From Acholeplasmatales bacterium (GTDB lineage Bacteria > Bacillota_I > Bacilli_A > Acholeplasmatales > Anaeroplasmataceae): a stretch of 56,687 nt of DNA. The position numbers and the translations under genes are program-made. How positions within the stretch are numbered: position 1 is the stretch's first letter; every line of letters begins with the position of its first letter. Shown here one piece after another: positions 24,584-35,700 of this stretch. The notes under the pieces were generated by a model. It was given only the letters and a program-made list of their open reading frames with translations. It searched no databases and had not been told where the DNA came from. Location: the NCBI GenBank assembly GCA_900767915.1, contig CAAGAX010000023.1:1-56687 (forward strand), in the 5' to 3' direction.

Positions 24584-26368
24584 ATGGAAATCAATGTTCA
24601 AAATAAAGCTAAACAATGGCAAATTATCTTGTTTCCGTTTAATAATGCGGCTACAAATATTTACTTAACTTTAATGTCATTTGTTTCTTATTATGCAGGT
24701 TATTATTTATCTGGAAATTTTTTAATTGGTTTTGCTAGCGCAGCAGTTAGTGCAGCAGTTACTGTTACTATTTCAACAATTATTACAGCTATGCGTATAT
24801 TTGATGGTATTACTGATCCGATTTGCGGAGCAATAATGGATAAGACTAATACTAAATTTGGTAAATTTAGAGTGTTTATGGTTATTGGTAATTTATTACT
24901 TGCTATATCATGTATTTTAATGTTTTTTGTTATTAGACCAATTCAATCATCTGTGTTTAGATGGATTGCATTTATAGTTACATATGTTATTTATGTTATT
25001 GGTTATACTTGTCAGTGTGCATGTACAAAAGCAGGACAAACATGTTTGACATCAGATGCAAAGCAAAGAAGTCAATTTGTTATTTGGAATATGGTTGGAA
25101 TGGTTATGTCAATTGTAATGATTAATTTATTAGGAAATGGGTTATTACCAATTTTACTAAAAAGCGATGAAGGTACACTTGGAGTTTTATATAACCCTAA
25201 ATTTTATGATATTTTAGTTCCAATTGCGATTGTTTTATCAGCTATTTACACTTTACTTTCTGTTTTGGCTATTTGGGAGAAGGATAAGCCTCAATATTGG
25301 GGAATTGATGCTAGCCAAGGAAAAACGAAATTTAAAGATTATGTTAAGGTTGTAAAAGATAACAAGCCTATTAGATGGCTAGTAGTGTCATCAGGCTGTA
25401 ATAAACTAGCATCAACAATTGCTACTTCAAATGTCGTTGCAGCATTAATCTACCATGTAATGATGGGAAATTATAATGCTTTATATATTCCATTATATGC
25501 GTTAAGCTTTATATTTATGGGAATATTTTTCTTGCTTGGATCAAAAACTGCCGCAAGAAAAGGACAAAAAAGAGCCATTGTTCAATATACCTTAATTGCA
25601 TTTATATTTTATATATGTTTAACAATAATGCTATTAATTTGGGATCCGAATAATGCTAATACTCATTTATCACTAATTACTGGTGGAGCTATTTCAATTA
25701 ATGCATTCACTGTTATTTGGATTATTTTATATGGCTGTGGCTATGGTGCATATAATTGCTGTAGTGAGATGTGTATTCCTATGGTAGCTGATTGCTCTGA
25801 CTATGAGACATTTCGTTCTGGTCAATATGTTCCTGGTATTTTAGGCACTATATTTTCATTGATAGATAAGGTAGTTTCTTCATTATCAACAACATTTTTG
25901 TCTTTGTTTACTGTTTTATTGATTCCTGGTTTAAATGGTGCTCAACCAACACCTAGTATGGATTTGACTGCAATTATTAAATCAAATTATCAAGGGGTTA
26001 GAATTTCAGCTTTAATTTGTTTTTGCTTTTTACCAATGATTTCTTGGTTAATTACCTTGTCTTGTATGAAAAAATATTCATTATCTGGTGAAAAATTAAG
26101 AGAGGTTCAGGCTGTAAATTCTGTAAGAAAAGCTGCAATTTCTTTAGGAATGCCTAAGGAAGAAGCTATGGAAACTTGGAAGACTATTGATCAAGTTCCT
26201 AAAAAATATATTCCAGAAGAACCCAAAATAAGTCAAAATAAATTTTTTGATAAGGTTGATGAAGCCTATGAACGTATTTGGGAAAAAGAAAAGAATATTA
26301 ATGAAGAGTCCATAAATGCAATAGATATTCCTTCAAAATATATAGAAAATGGAGAAAATAGATTATGA
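24584..26368 (+). CDS. GPH-family sugar/uronide:cation symporter
   Basis: Major-facilitator protein of the glycoside-pentoside-hexuronide family (MelB/UidB type), 594 aa with about 12 helices. The family block DGITDPICGAIMDKT near residue 80 and the second-half EMCIPMVADCSDYETFRSGQY block (here near residue 396) are clear. The C-terminal ~95 residues form a long charged cytosolic tail beyond the usual ~460 aa. Next to uxuA it most likely imports glucuronate or a short glucuronide; the exact substrate is inferred. GGAGGG precedes the ATG. It is the first gene of an eight-gene operon. Confidence 0.9.
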   Translation: MEINVQNKAKQWQIILFPFNNAATNIYLTLMSFVSYYAGYYLSGNFLIGFASAAVSAAVTVTISTIITAMRIFDGITDPICGAIMDKTNTKFGKFRVFMVIGNLLLAISCILMFFVIRPIQSSVFRWIAFIVTYVIYVIGYTCQCACTKAGQTCLTSDAKQRSQFVIWNMVGMVMSIVMINLLGNGLLPILLKSDEGTLGVLYNPKFYDILVPIAIVLSAIYTLLSVLAIWEKDKPQYWGIDASQGKTKFKDYVKVVKDNKPIRWLVVSSGCNKLASTIATSNVVAALIYHVMMGNYNALYIPLYALSFIFMGIFFLLGSKTAARKGQKRAIVQYTLIAFIFYICLTIMLLIWDPNNANTHLSLITGGAISINAFTVIWIILYGCGYGAYNCCSEMCIPMVADCSDYETFRSGQYVPGILGTIFSLIDKVVSSLSTTFLSLFTVLLIPGLNGAQPTPSMDLTAIIKSNYQGVRISALICFCFLPMISWLITLSCMKKYSLSGEKLREVQAVNSVRKAAISLGMPKEEAMETWKTIDQVPKKYIPEEPKISQNKFFDKVDEAYERIWEKEKNINEESINAIDIPSKYIENGENRL

Positions 26369-27408
26369 AAATGATTTTTAGATGGTATGGATATGATGAT
26401 AAAAACACTTTAAATTATATTCGTCAAATTCCAGGAGTTAGTGGTGTTGTTACAGCATTATATTCAGTTCCAGTGGGTGAGGTTTGGCCTGAGAAAGAGG
26501 TTAAAGCGTTAAAGGAATATGTAAACTCATATGGATTAGGAATGGAGGTAATTGAATCAGTTCCTGTAAGTGAGGATATTAAGCTAAGACGTGGAGATTA
26601 TTTAAGACATATTGAAAATTTCAAAGAAAATATAAGAATATTATCACGTCATAATGTTAAATGTATTTGTTATAATTTTATGCCTGTTTTTGATTGGACA
26701 AGAAGCCAATTAAATCATAAAAACAAGGATGGCTCAACATCTCTTGTTTACTATAAAGATGATATTGCAAAGCTTGATCCAACAAAGCTTGCTTTACCTG
26801 GATGGGACCAATCCTATAAGCCTTCAGAGGTTAAAGAATTAATAGAGGCATATCAAGCTATAGGTGAAGAAGGATTGTGGAATAATTTAAAGCTTTTTTT
26901 AGAGGAAATTATTCCTGTTGCCGAGGAATGTGATGTTTTAATGGCAATTCATCCTGATGACCCAGCTTGGTCAATTTTTGGAATTCCAAGAATTATAACT
27001 TGTGAGAAAAATTTAGATAGATTTTTATCACTAGTTGATAATCATTATAATGGCTTAACATTATGTAGTGGATCACTTGGTACAAGAAGTGATAATGATA
27101 TTGTAAAAATGATAAAAAAATATGGTGCGATGGATAGAATTCATTTTGCGCATTTAAGAAATATAAAGCTTGTTGGTGATGAATCATTTGAAGAATCTGC
27201 TCACTATTCACAAGATGGCTCACTTGATATGGTTGCGATGGTTAAGGCATATCATGATTTAGGCTACACTAAGTATATTAGACCAGATCATGGAAGGATG
27301 ATATGGGATGAGAATGCAAAGCCAGGCTATGGATTATATGATAGAGCACTTGGTGCAATGTATATTAATGGTATATGGGAAACATTAGATAAAATAGATA
27401 GGAGATAA
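26365..27408 (+). CDS. uxuA: mannonate dehydratase
   Basis: D-mannonate dehydratase (mannonate to 2-keto-3-deoxygluconate plus water), 347 aa, cytosolic. The start RWYGYDDKNTLNYIRQIPG and the metal-binding segments AIHPDDPAW (~residue 195), IHFAHLRNIK (~residue 260) and PDHGRMIWD (~residue 309) are diagnostic. It overlaps the symporter by 4 bases (ATGA), so the two are coupled. The product needs KdgK and KDPG aldolase, not encoded here. Confidence 0.95.
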   Translation: MKMIFRWYGYDDKNTLNYIRQIPGVSGVVTALYSVPVGEVWPEKEVKALKEYVNSYGLGMEVIESVPVSEDIKLRRGDYLRHIENFKENIRILSRHNVKCICYNFMPVFDWTRSQLNHKNKDGSTSLVYYKDDIAKLDPTKLALPGWDQSYKPSEVKELIEAYQAIGEEGLWNNLKLFLEEIIPVAEECDVLMAIHPDDPAWSIFGIPRIITCEKNLDRFLSLVDNHYNGLTLCSGSLGTRSDNDIVKMIKKYGAMDRIHFAHLRNIKLVGDESFEESAHYSQDGSLDMVAMVKAYHDLGYTKYIRPDHGRMIWDENAKPGYGLYDRALGAMYINGIWETLDKIDRR

Positions 27409-27413
27409 AAAAT

Positions 27414-28262
27414 ATGAAATTACCTTTTGAAATTAATTTAAAAAATAAAGTTGTTGTTGTTACAGGAGCAGGAGGAGTAATTTGTTCTCACCTAGCAAAG
27501 GCAGTAGCACAATGTGGTGCTAAGGTAGCATTACTTGATTTAAATGAAAGTGCTGCTGAAAAGCAAGCAGAAGTTATAAGAAGTGAAGGCGGTATTGCTA
27601 AAGGCTTTGAGGCTAATGTATTGATTAAGGAATCACTTGAAAAATGCCATGAAAATGTATTAAAGGAATTTGGTAAGTGTGATATTTTAATTAATGGTGC
27701 AGGTGGAAATAATCCTCGTGCAACTACAGATAATGAATATGCCGAATTAGATGATTCAGTTAAAGAAATTAAAACATTCTTTGATCTTGATCAGGATGGC
27801 GTTGAATTTGTATTTAATTTGAATTTTATTGGTACGTTACTTCCAACTCAGGTATTTGCCAAGGATATGGTGGGACGTAAGGATTGTTCAATATTAAATA
27901 TTTCATCAATGAATGCTTACACACCACTTACAAAGATTCCAGCCTATAGTGGAGCAAAGGCCGCAGTATCTAATTTTACAGAGTGGCTAGCAGTTCATTT
28001 CTCTCATATTGGAATTAGAGTAAATGCGATTGCCCCAGGCTTCTTCTCAACAAAGCAAAATGAAAAGCTATTGTGGAATCCAGATGGAACACCAACAGCA
28101 AGAACTGGTAAGATTTTAGCTGCAACACCTATGAATAGATTTGGTGTAGTTGATGATTTAGTTGGTGCAACATTATTCTTATTATCACCTGAGGGGGCAT
28201 CATTTGTTACAGGTGTATGTATTCCTATTGATGGTGGATTCTCATCATATAGTGGAGTATAA
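27414..28262 (+). CDS. SDR-type fructuronate reductase (mannonate oxidoreductase)
   Basis: Short-chain dehydrogenase, 282 aa. The Rossmann motif TGAGGVICSH lies near residue 17, NGAGGNN near residue 93, the catalytic Ser in ISSMN near residue 163, and Tyr/Lys in YSGAK near residue 178. Placed after uxuA, it matches SDR enzymes such as Bacillus YjmF (UxuB) that reduce D-fructuronate to D-mannonate with NADH. KduD-like activity is the alternative. AGGAGA precedes the ATG. Confidence 0.85.
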   Translation: MKLPFEINLKNKVVVVTGAGGVICSHLAKAVAQCGAKVALLDLNESAAEKQAEVIRSEGGIAKGFEANVLIKESLEKCHENVLKEFGKCDILINGAGGNNPRATTDNEYAELDDSVKEIKTFFDLDQDGVEFVFNLNFIGTLLPTQVFAKDMVGRKDCSILNISSMNAYTPLTKIPAYSGAKAAVSNFTEWLAVHFSHIGIRVNAIAPGFFSTKQNEKLLWNPDGTPTARTGKILAATPMNRFGVVDDLVGATLFLLSPEGASFVTGVCIPIDGGFSSYSGV

Positions 28263-28264
28263 AA

Positions 28265-30172
28265 ATGAGAAGTAGTATTTTGTTAATGAATGATTGGCTT
28301 TTCAAGTATAAGAATAATGATTTTATCAATGTTAATTTACCCCATACTTGGAATAATATTGATGGTCAAGATGGAGGAAATGATTATTATCGTGGTAAAT
28401 GTATTTATCAAAAAGAATTTATAAAGCCAGATTTTGAAGATAATGAAGAAATATATTTACAATTTGATGGTGTAAATTCATCATGTTCGGTATATTTAAA
28501 TGATAAGAAATTAATAACTCATAATGGGGGATATTCAACATTTAGAGTAAAAATAACAAATGAAATTTTAGATAATAATATTTTGATTTTAGAGGTAGAT
28601 AATAAAGTAAATGATCGAGTATATCCTCAAAGAGCTGACTTTACTTTTTATGGTGGTATTTATCGTAACGTTAGCCTATTAATTGTTAACAAAAAGCATT
28701 TTGAACTTGATTATTATGGTGGTTTAGGTGTTAAGTATTACACTAAAATAAATAAAGATGAAGCTTATATCTGTACAGAGGCTTTTGCAAACTCTGATAA
28801 TATTGTTATTGAATTAAAGGATAAAGATAAGAATGTTGTTGCTTTAGGAAGTGGGAAAAAAGCAACGCTGAATATTAAAAATCCAATATTATGGGATGGT
28901 GTAATAAATCCATATTTATATACTTTAACTTTTAAAATTATTGAGAATAATAATTTACTTGATGAGGTATCTGTTAATTGTGGAATAAGAGAATTTTATA
29001 TTGATTCTAATAAAGGATTCTTTCTAAATGGTAGAAGCTATCCTCTTCATGGAGTTTCTAAGCATCAGGATTTTAAAAAGCTTGGTAATGCAATAGATGA
29101 AAAAATAATGATAAATGATATGGAGCTTATTAAGGAGCTAGGTGCTAATACCATTAGACTTGCACATTATCAGCATAATCAGTATTTTTATGATTTATGT
29201 GATAAAAACGGAATGATTGTTTGGGCTGAAATTCCTTATATTTCAGAGCATTTAGTTAACGGAAATGATAATACAATTTCCCAAATGAAGGAATTAATAA
29301 TTCAAAATTATAATCATCCGTCTATTTGTATGTGGGGAATTTCAAATGAAATAACAATTAAGGATAATCATCGTAAGGAGATGATTAATAACCATAAAAA
29401 TTTAAATAGGCTTTGTAAGAAATTGGATCCAAATAGATTGACCACAATTGCTAATTATGCAATGTGTGCTATGAATCATCCAGTAACAAAGATTACAGAT
29501 TTAGTTGGATGGAATCTATATCTTGGTTGGTATGTTCCAGGATTTATTTTAAATGATTTATGGATTAGATTTTATCATTTAATTAATAAAAATAGACCAT
29601 TATCGTTTTCAGAATATGGGGCTGAGGGAATGCCTAATTTGCATAGTAAGCATCCAAAACGTGGAGATCATAGTGAGGAATATCAATCAAAATATCATGA
29701 GTATATGCTAAGGTGTTTAAAAAAATATCCTTTTATGTGGGGAACATATGTATGGAATATGTTTGATTTTGCAGCAGATGCAAGAAATCAAGGCGGTGAG
29801 CCTGGTATGAATCACAAGGGCTTAGTAACTTTTGATAGAAAAATAAAAAAGGATAGCTTTTATTTATATAAGGCTTATTGGTCTAATGAACCATTTATAC
29901 ATATTTGCAGCAAGAGATATGCTAATAGAGAAGGAAAAAGTATGATTATTAAAATCTATACTAATATGAATAATGCTGATTTATATGTAAATGGCAATTT
30001 TATTAAAACACTTAGTGGTGAGAAAGTATTAAAATGCAAAATTAAGATGAGTGAGGTGAATAAAATTAAAGTAATTAGTAATGGTATCAGCGATAATGCT
30101 ATTTTTTACATGGTAAAGAAGAGGGATAAAAACTATATTTTATCTAATAACAAATCACAAAATTGGATATAA
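28265..30172 (+). CDS. glycoside hydrolase family 2 enzyme
   Basis: GH2 enzyme, 635 aa. It has a jelly-roll sugar-binding N-terminal domain (NLPHTWNN near residue 28), an Ig-like middle domain and a TIM barrel from about residue 255. The acid/base is E362 (ISNE) and the nucleophile E450 (FSEYGAEG). MNHKGLV near residue 518 fits the N-x-K pattern linked with glucuronide recognition, but similar residues occur in beta-galactosidases. There is no signal peptide, so it acts in the cytosol. With uxuA nearby, beta-glucuronidase is plausible but unproven. Confidence 0.85.
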   Translation: MRSSILLMNDWLFKYKNNDFINVNLPHTWNNIDGQDGGNDYYRGKCIYQKEFIKPDFEDNEEIYLQFDGVNSSCSVYLNDKKLITHNGGYSTFRVKITNEILDNNILILEVDNKVNDRVYPQRADFTFYGGIYRNVSLLIVNKKHFELDYYGGLGVKYYTKINKDEAYICTEAFANSDNIVIELKDKDKNVVALGSGKKATLNIKNPILWDGVINPYLYTLTFKIIENNNLLDEVSVNCGIREFYIDSNKGFFLNGRSYPLHGVSKHQDFKKLGNAIDEKIMINDMELIKELGANTIRLAHYQHNQYFYDLCDKNGMIVWAEIPYISEHLVNGNDNTISQMKELIIQNYNHPSICMWGISNEITIKDNHRKEMINNHKNLNRLCKKLDPNRLTTIANYAMCAMNHPVTKITDLVGWNLYLGWYVPGFILNDLWIRFYHLINKNRPLSFSEYGAEGMPNLHSKHPKRGDHSEEYQSKYHEYMLRCLKKYPFMWGTYVWNMFDFAADARNQGGEPGMNHKGLVTFDRKIKKDSFYLYKAYWSNEPFIHICSKRYANREGKSMIIKIYTNMNNADLYVNGNFIKTLSGEKVLKCKIKMSEVNKIKVISNGISDNAIFYMVKKRDKNYILSNNKSQNWI

Positions 30173-30184
30173 AGGAGAAAAAAT

Positions 30185-32341
30185 ATGAAGAAGAAGTTTA
30201 TTAAGATGTTTGCTTTAGCAACTATTTTATGTTGTGGATTAGGTGTTGTTACAAGTTGTGGTAGCAACATAGATGGTACACCTTCAACTGAAGAGGTTGA
30301 CGATATTAATTTAACATTATCTGAAGAAAATTTATCAATTAACATTAATCAAACTAAAACATTAACAGCTAATACAAATAATAACAATTTATATTTATTT
30401 ACATGGTCTTCAAGTGATAAAGAAATTGCTACTGTTAGTAAGGGTGTAATAACTGCATTAAAGCCAGGTAGTGTTGATATAACTGTTAGTGTTAAGAAAA
30501 AGGGCTCAGCTAAGGTTTTAGCAACTAAAACATGTAAGGTTGTTGTGGTTAATAAGTCTCTTACCCTTGATAAGACAGAAATGACAATCTCAATGAGCGA
30601 GGAAAAAACAGGAGTTATCACTGCTACAATTACAGATGATGCACCTATTACTTGGACATCATCAGATGAAACTATAGCAACAGTAGATGGCGGTGTAGTA
30701 ACAGCAATTAAGGCAGGTAGTGTTACTATTACTGCTAAAAGTGGTGATTTAGAGGCAACATGTGTTGTTAATATTTATAAAAATTTCTTTAGCTTAAATG
30801 CAACTGAAATAATTGAGGTTGGTGAATCAAAGAAGTTAGAGGTTAATGGTGAATTAAGCGTAGATGCTAAATATTCAACATCAGATGACAGCATTGTTTC
30901 TATTGAAAATGGTGAAGTTGTAGGCTTGAAAAATGGTATGGCTATAATTACTTTAAGATCAGAGGAGGATAACATCGTTTCTACATGTGTTGTAATTGTT
31001 AAGGGTAAAGGAGAAGAAAAAGCTGAATTACTTACAGGTAAAAAGGCTGAGACAGTTACTAATCCAGGAAATTGGTATTATTTATTAGAATCTGACTTAG
31101 TTACAGTTTCAGAAATTCCTTCAATTGATAATGGCTTAATTACAGCTAATGTAACTCATGTTGGTAAAGAAGATGGTACTATTTCAGGTCCAAATATGTT
31201 CTATTTACGTTATCAGCCTGATAGTGTTGGTGATTATATTTATAGTGTTAAGTTGTATTTATATTCTAGTGAAAACTCTTTAATATCAATTAATGGAGGT
31301 GCTGATACTGAATATAGTAAGGGATTAACAATTATTCCAACTGAATTTACTTCAAATCTATCATCACCATATCAAATTAAGATTAAGGCTGCAGCTAATT
31401 ATTATATAATTCCTGTCATTGAAAAAATTGGTGAGGTTGAGAAGATGAGATTATCTGAATCAAAACTTGAACTTGATTTAAATGGTAAAAAAGAAGCAAC
31501 TTTAACTGCAACAGTTCCTGGTAATGATAATCCAGAAATTACTTGGATGTCATCAGATGAAACTGTAGCAATAGTAAATGGTGGTGTAGTAACAGCATTG
31601 AAGGAAGGTACTACAAAAATTACTGCAATTTGTGGCAGTGAATCTGCAGAATGTGATGTTACTGTAGTTAATTCTGAAGCTAATAAGTTTCAAATTTCAA
31701 ATGAAGTGCTAGAACTTAATGTTTCAACAAATAAAACTTATACATTAACAGCTACTAAGCCAGGTGTTGATAATTTAGAAGTTGTATGGCATTCATCAGA
31801 TGAAACTGTAGCAACAGTAGATGGTGGTGTAGTAACTGCATTAAAAAATGGTGTGTGTGATATTACAGCTACATATAATGGTGAAACTGTAACATGTAAG
31901 TTGACTGTAATTGATGATAATGTTATTGATTTAAAATCAGGAAATAAGCAAGCTGCTATAGATAATGCAGGTAATTGGAATTATCTTGCTGATGGTAAAT
32001 CAAGTGTTTCAGCTACTCCAACATATAACCAAAAAGATAATGAGATTAATATTGATGTTTCTAAGGTTGCAACAGCTGATAAAAAATATGTATATTTAAG
32101 ATATCAACCAACAGAGAGTGGTGAATACAAGGTTACTTTAACAATCAATTATGTAGGTGAAGGTGTTGCCAGCATTGAAATTTCAGGTGGTAGTGCAACA
32201 GCAGTAACAATTGATTTAGTAAATGGAGAAAACAAAATTGAATTTACATTTACTGTAGATAGTAAAAATCCATTTCAAATTAAATTTAAATCTGAAGGTA
32301 ATTTTGTAATTACACCTGTATTTGAAAAGACTATAAAGTAA
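30185..32341 (+). CDS. lipoprotein with five Ig-like (Big_2) repeats and two copies of an unknown beta domain
   Basis: Surface lipoprotein of 718 aa. A signal peptide ends in lipobox VTSC with lipid-bearing C25. Big_2-type repeats (SSDETIATVDGGVVTALK pattern) lie at about 40-120, 122-198, 200-275, 420-497 and 503-580. Residues ~280-415 and ~585-718 are clearly related to each other (NPGNWYYL/NAGNWNYL, YLRYQP in both, then PYQIKIK/PFQIKFK and P-x2-EK near the ends), and I do not recognise this domain. It probably binds glycan at the cell surface. AAAGGAG precedes the start. Confidence 0.82.
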   Translation: MKKKFIKMFALATILCCGLGVVTSCGSNIDGTPSTEEVDDINLTLSEENLSININQTKTLTANTNNNNLYLFTWSSSDKEIATVSKGVITALKPGSVDITVSVKKKGSAKVLATKTCKVVVVNKSLTLDKTEMTISMSEEKTGVITATITDDAPITWTSSDETIATVDGGVVTAIKAGSVTITAKSGDLEATCVVNIYKNFFSLNATEIIEVGESKKLEVNGELSVDAKYSTSDDSIVSIENGEVVGLKNGMAIITLRSEEDNIVSTCVVIVKGKGEEKAELLTGKKAETVTNPGNWYYLLESDLVTVSEIPSIDNGLITANVTHVGKEDGTISGPNMFYLRYQPDSVGDYIYSVKLYLYSSENSLISINGGADTEYSKGLTIIPTEFTSNLSSPYQIKIKAAANYYIIPVIEKIGEVEKMRLSESKLELDLNGKKEATLTATVPGNDNPEITWMSSDETVAIVNGGVVTALKEGTTKITAICGSESAECDVTVVNSEANKFQISNEVLELNVSTNKTYTLTATKPGVDNLEVVWHSSDETVATVDGGVVTALKNGVCDITATYNGETVTCKLTVIDDNVIDLKSGNKQAAIDNAGNWNYLADGKSSVSATPTYNQKDNEINIDVSKVATADKKYVYLRYQPTESGEYKVTLTINYVGEGVASIEISGGSATAVTIDLVNGENKIEFTFTVDSKNPFQIKFKSEGNFVITPVFEKTIK

Positions 32342-32361
32342 TAGTTGTAATGAGGTGCTTT

Positions 32362-32784
32362 ATGAAAAAGGAACTTAATCTAAATTGTTATAAAACTGTT
32401 GGATTTTATTTTTCAGTTGTATCAATGATATTATTAATTTTATCAATGGTTTTATACAAAACAAAATTTACAGGAATTTTATCTGAATACTACAGCAATG
32501 TAGTATTCATTCCTGCCATAATTGGCTTGGTTTTAAGCGTTATATTATTAATATTTAACAAAACATCTAAGTATTCTCCTATTGTATTATGGGTTTGTAC
32601 ATTTATTAGCTTTTTATTATTTATTCAAGCTATATATATGTATTTTGCAGGTGTATTTTATAATGGAGTAACTTTTGAAGCTATAGCATTAATAAATAAA
32701 GGAGTATTGGTTAGTGTAGTATTCTACCTTATTACCTGTGTAATTAGTAATATAGCAGTATGGCTTAAGCAGTCAAAGGATTAA
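32362..32784 (+). CDS. four-helix membrane protein next to GH3
   Basis: A 140-aa protein with four hydrophobic segments (about residues 12-32, 45-65, 72-95 and 110-133) and no known motif. The ATG at 32362 is preferred because GAGGTG lies 5 bases before it; an upstream start at 32350 lacks a ribosome-binding site. It is encoded directly before the doubly anchored GH3 protein and may assist its placement in the membrane. Function unknown. Confidence 0.7.
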   Translation: MKKELNLNCYKTVGFYFSVVSMILLILSMVLYKTKFTGILSEYYSNVVFIPAIIGLVLSVILLIFNKTSKYSPIVLWVCTFISFLLFIQAIYMYFAGVFYNGVTFEAIALINKGVLVSVVFYLITCVISNIAVWLKQSKD

Positions 32785-32796
32785 TAGGAGGAAATT

Positions 32797-35700
32797 ATGT
32801 TAAAAAAAATAAATTTCATATCCAAAATATATGCTAATGTTATGGTTGTTGTAATGGGTGTAGCTATTACAGGTAGTAATATTGCATTAGATAATGCAGG
32901 TGCTATTACAGCCTTTTTGGGTCAAGCAAATCAAGAAATAATTCAAAATCCTAATTCAAATGTTGATACTTTGTATCATCCATCAGATTATGAAAGTATT
33001 GAGGAATTAAAGGAAAATGCTAAAAATATAACTTCAAAAATAACAGAGGAAGGTGCTGTACTTTTAAAAAATTCAAATAATGCACTTCCCATATCAAGTG
33101 GTGCAAAAATTAATCTATATAGTAGTAGTTCTGTAAACTATGTTTATTCTGGTGGTGGTTCATCATTTGCTAAAAATTCGGAATTTATATCTTTAAAGGA
33201 AGGCTTAGAATCTTCTGGCTTTGTTGTAAATGCAGATTTATGGAATTGGTATAGTACTAATAAGCAATATTTTGGTGATCATACAACTAATACTAGTTCA
33301 GATGCAGCTAAATATACTATAAATGATGCAAAATGGTCTGATATATCAACTGATTCTAAAAATAATGAAGCTGAAGCTGGTATTTTTGTACTATCTCGTT
33401 ATGGTACAGAGGCAACTGATTTAACAGCAACAGGTGGAAGTAGAACTGATTATAGTAATGGTAACTATCTTGAGCTTTCTCCAACTGAAATTGATGTCTT
33501 AAAAAATTTAAAGGCTTTGAAGGCTAGTGGCAAAATTAAAAAGATTATTGTCTTATTAAATTCTGTTAATCAGGTACAAGCTGATTATATTAATAGTGCT
33601 AATTATGATATTGATTCAATTTTATGGGTTGGAGAAGGTGGAACATCTACAACTTTAGGAATTGGTAAAATTTTATCAGGTGAAGTAAATCCATCTGGAA
33701 AAATTACAGATACATTTTATAAAAAGCACTATTATAATCCTGTTTATTCTAATTTTGGAGATTATGCAAATGTCGGCCCAGTAATTTCTTCTGCAAATGG
33801 TGGAAAATCTAATCACTATGTTGTTTATCAGGAAGGAATTTATACTGGATATCGCTATACTGAAACTAGATATGAGGATGTTGTTTTAAATACTGAAAAT
33901 GTTGGTGAATTTAATTACAATAGTGTTGTTGCTTATCCATTTGGATATGGCTTAAGCTATACTAATTTTGAATATTCTAATTTTAAGGTTAAATATGATG
34001 ATAAAGAAGATAAATATCTAGTATCAGTAACTGTTAAAAATGTTGGAAAGGTTAGTGGTAAAGAAAGTGTTCAAATATATGCTCAACAGCCTTACACAGA
34101 TTATGATGTTAAAAATGGTATTGAAAAATCTGCTGTTGATTTAGTTGGTTATAATAAAACAGATATTCTTGCCCCAGGAAAATCTGAGGAATTAAGTGTA
34201 AGTGTTGATGGAAGATGGCTATCAAGCTATGATTCACATAATGCTAAGACTTATATTCAGGATGCTGGAACATACTACTTAACAGCTGCTAAGAATGCAA
34301 ATAGTGCTATTAATAATATTTTAGAGGCAAAAAAGAATAAAGGTATTAGTGTTAATTCTTCTAAAATGACTTCATCTGGTGATAAAAATCTTGTTTATTC
34401 TTTTGATAAAGAATTTGATAATCAAAAATACTCAACAAGTAAAAAAACAAATAATAAAATTATAAATCAATTTGATAATGCTGATTTGAACCTATATGAA
34501 AATAGAGGTGATAATTCAGTTGTTTATATTTCTCGTTCTAATTGGGAGAATACAGTTAAGTATGGAATTAGTGAATCACAAGCTAAATTAAGCAATTATG
34601 TTGTTATTAATACAAATTCTGAAATGGTTAATGATGCTAAAAAGGCGGCTGATTCAATTCAAAAAGATGATGTTAAATATCCTACATTTGGTAAAAATAA
34701 TGGATTAACACTTGCATCATTATTAACAATTGGTGCTGATGGAAAGCTTGAGCATGTTGATTATGATGATCCTAGATGGGATGACTTATTAGATCAAATA
34801 ACATGGGAAGAAATGGTGTATTTATTATCTAATGGATTAAGAAAAACTAGCGGTATTGGTTCAATTTCTAAATCAGAGACAATAGATGGTAATGGTGCGT
34901 TAGGCCCAGTTGGTGGTTCTACATACAAATATAGTGATAATGCAAATTCTGCTGTAAATAGATATACATTTTTATATGATGATCCTGATCAGGATTCATC
35001 TCCTATCCAATATCCATGTGCTGCACTAATTGCTGCAACTATGAATGATAGGCTAGTTGAAGAATTAGGTGAGTCAATTGGTGAGGATTGCTTATGGGCT
35101 GGCTATTCTGGATTATATGGATTAGGTGTTAATATTCATAGAGGTACATATAATGGTCGTGCCTTTGAATATTATGGTGAGGATAGTGTTTTATCAGGTT
35201 ATATTGCTGCTGCACAAGTAAATGGTATTCATAAAAAAGGCGTTTACGTTTATATGAAGCATGCAATTTTAAATGAGCAAGAAAAGAATAGAGAGGGTGT
35301 AAATACTTGGTGTAATGAGCAAGCCATCAGACAAATTTATTTACGTTCATTCCAAATTGCAATAGAAGAAGCAAATGCTGAAAATGTTATGACTGGTTTT
35401 AATAGAATTGGTTTAACATGGACAAGTCAGCAAGGATTTATTAATACAGTTTTAAGAGATGAATTTGGTATGGAAGGCTTTGCTGTTTCAGATTATTGGC
35501 AGGATGGATACATGGATCTTGTTGGTGGTATTTTAGGTGGGTCAGCTTTACCAGATGGAGATAAAGCATCTACTGCTGAAAAGTCTCCTTTATATAAGTA
35601 TAAGGAAGGCTATGGTAAGCTTGTGAATGCTATGCGTGAGGAAACTCATAGAATCTTATATGTTGTTGTTAATAGTAATGCAATGAATGGTATTGATTCT

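Noticed and set aside
28265..30172. Firm call of beta-glucuronidase for the GH2 enzyme
   Set aside because: The N-x-K-like residues also occur in beta-galactosidases, so sequence alone does not settle specificity.
30185..32341. Ig-like lipoprotein as an adhesin
   Set aside because: Big_2 repeats occur in adhesins, but the operon is catabolic and two unknown beta domains suggest glycan binding; adhesion cannot be excluded but is not supported.
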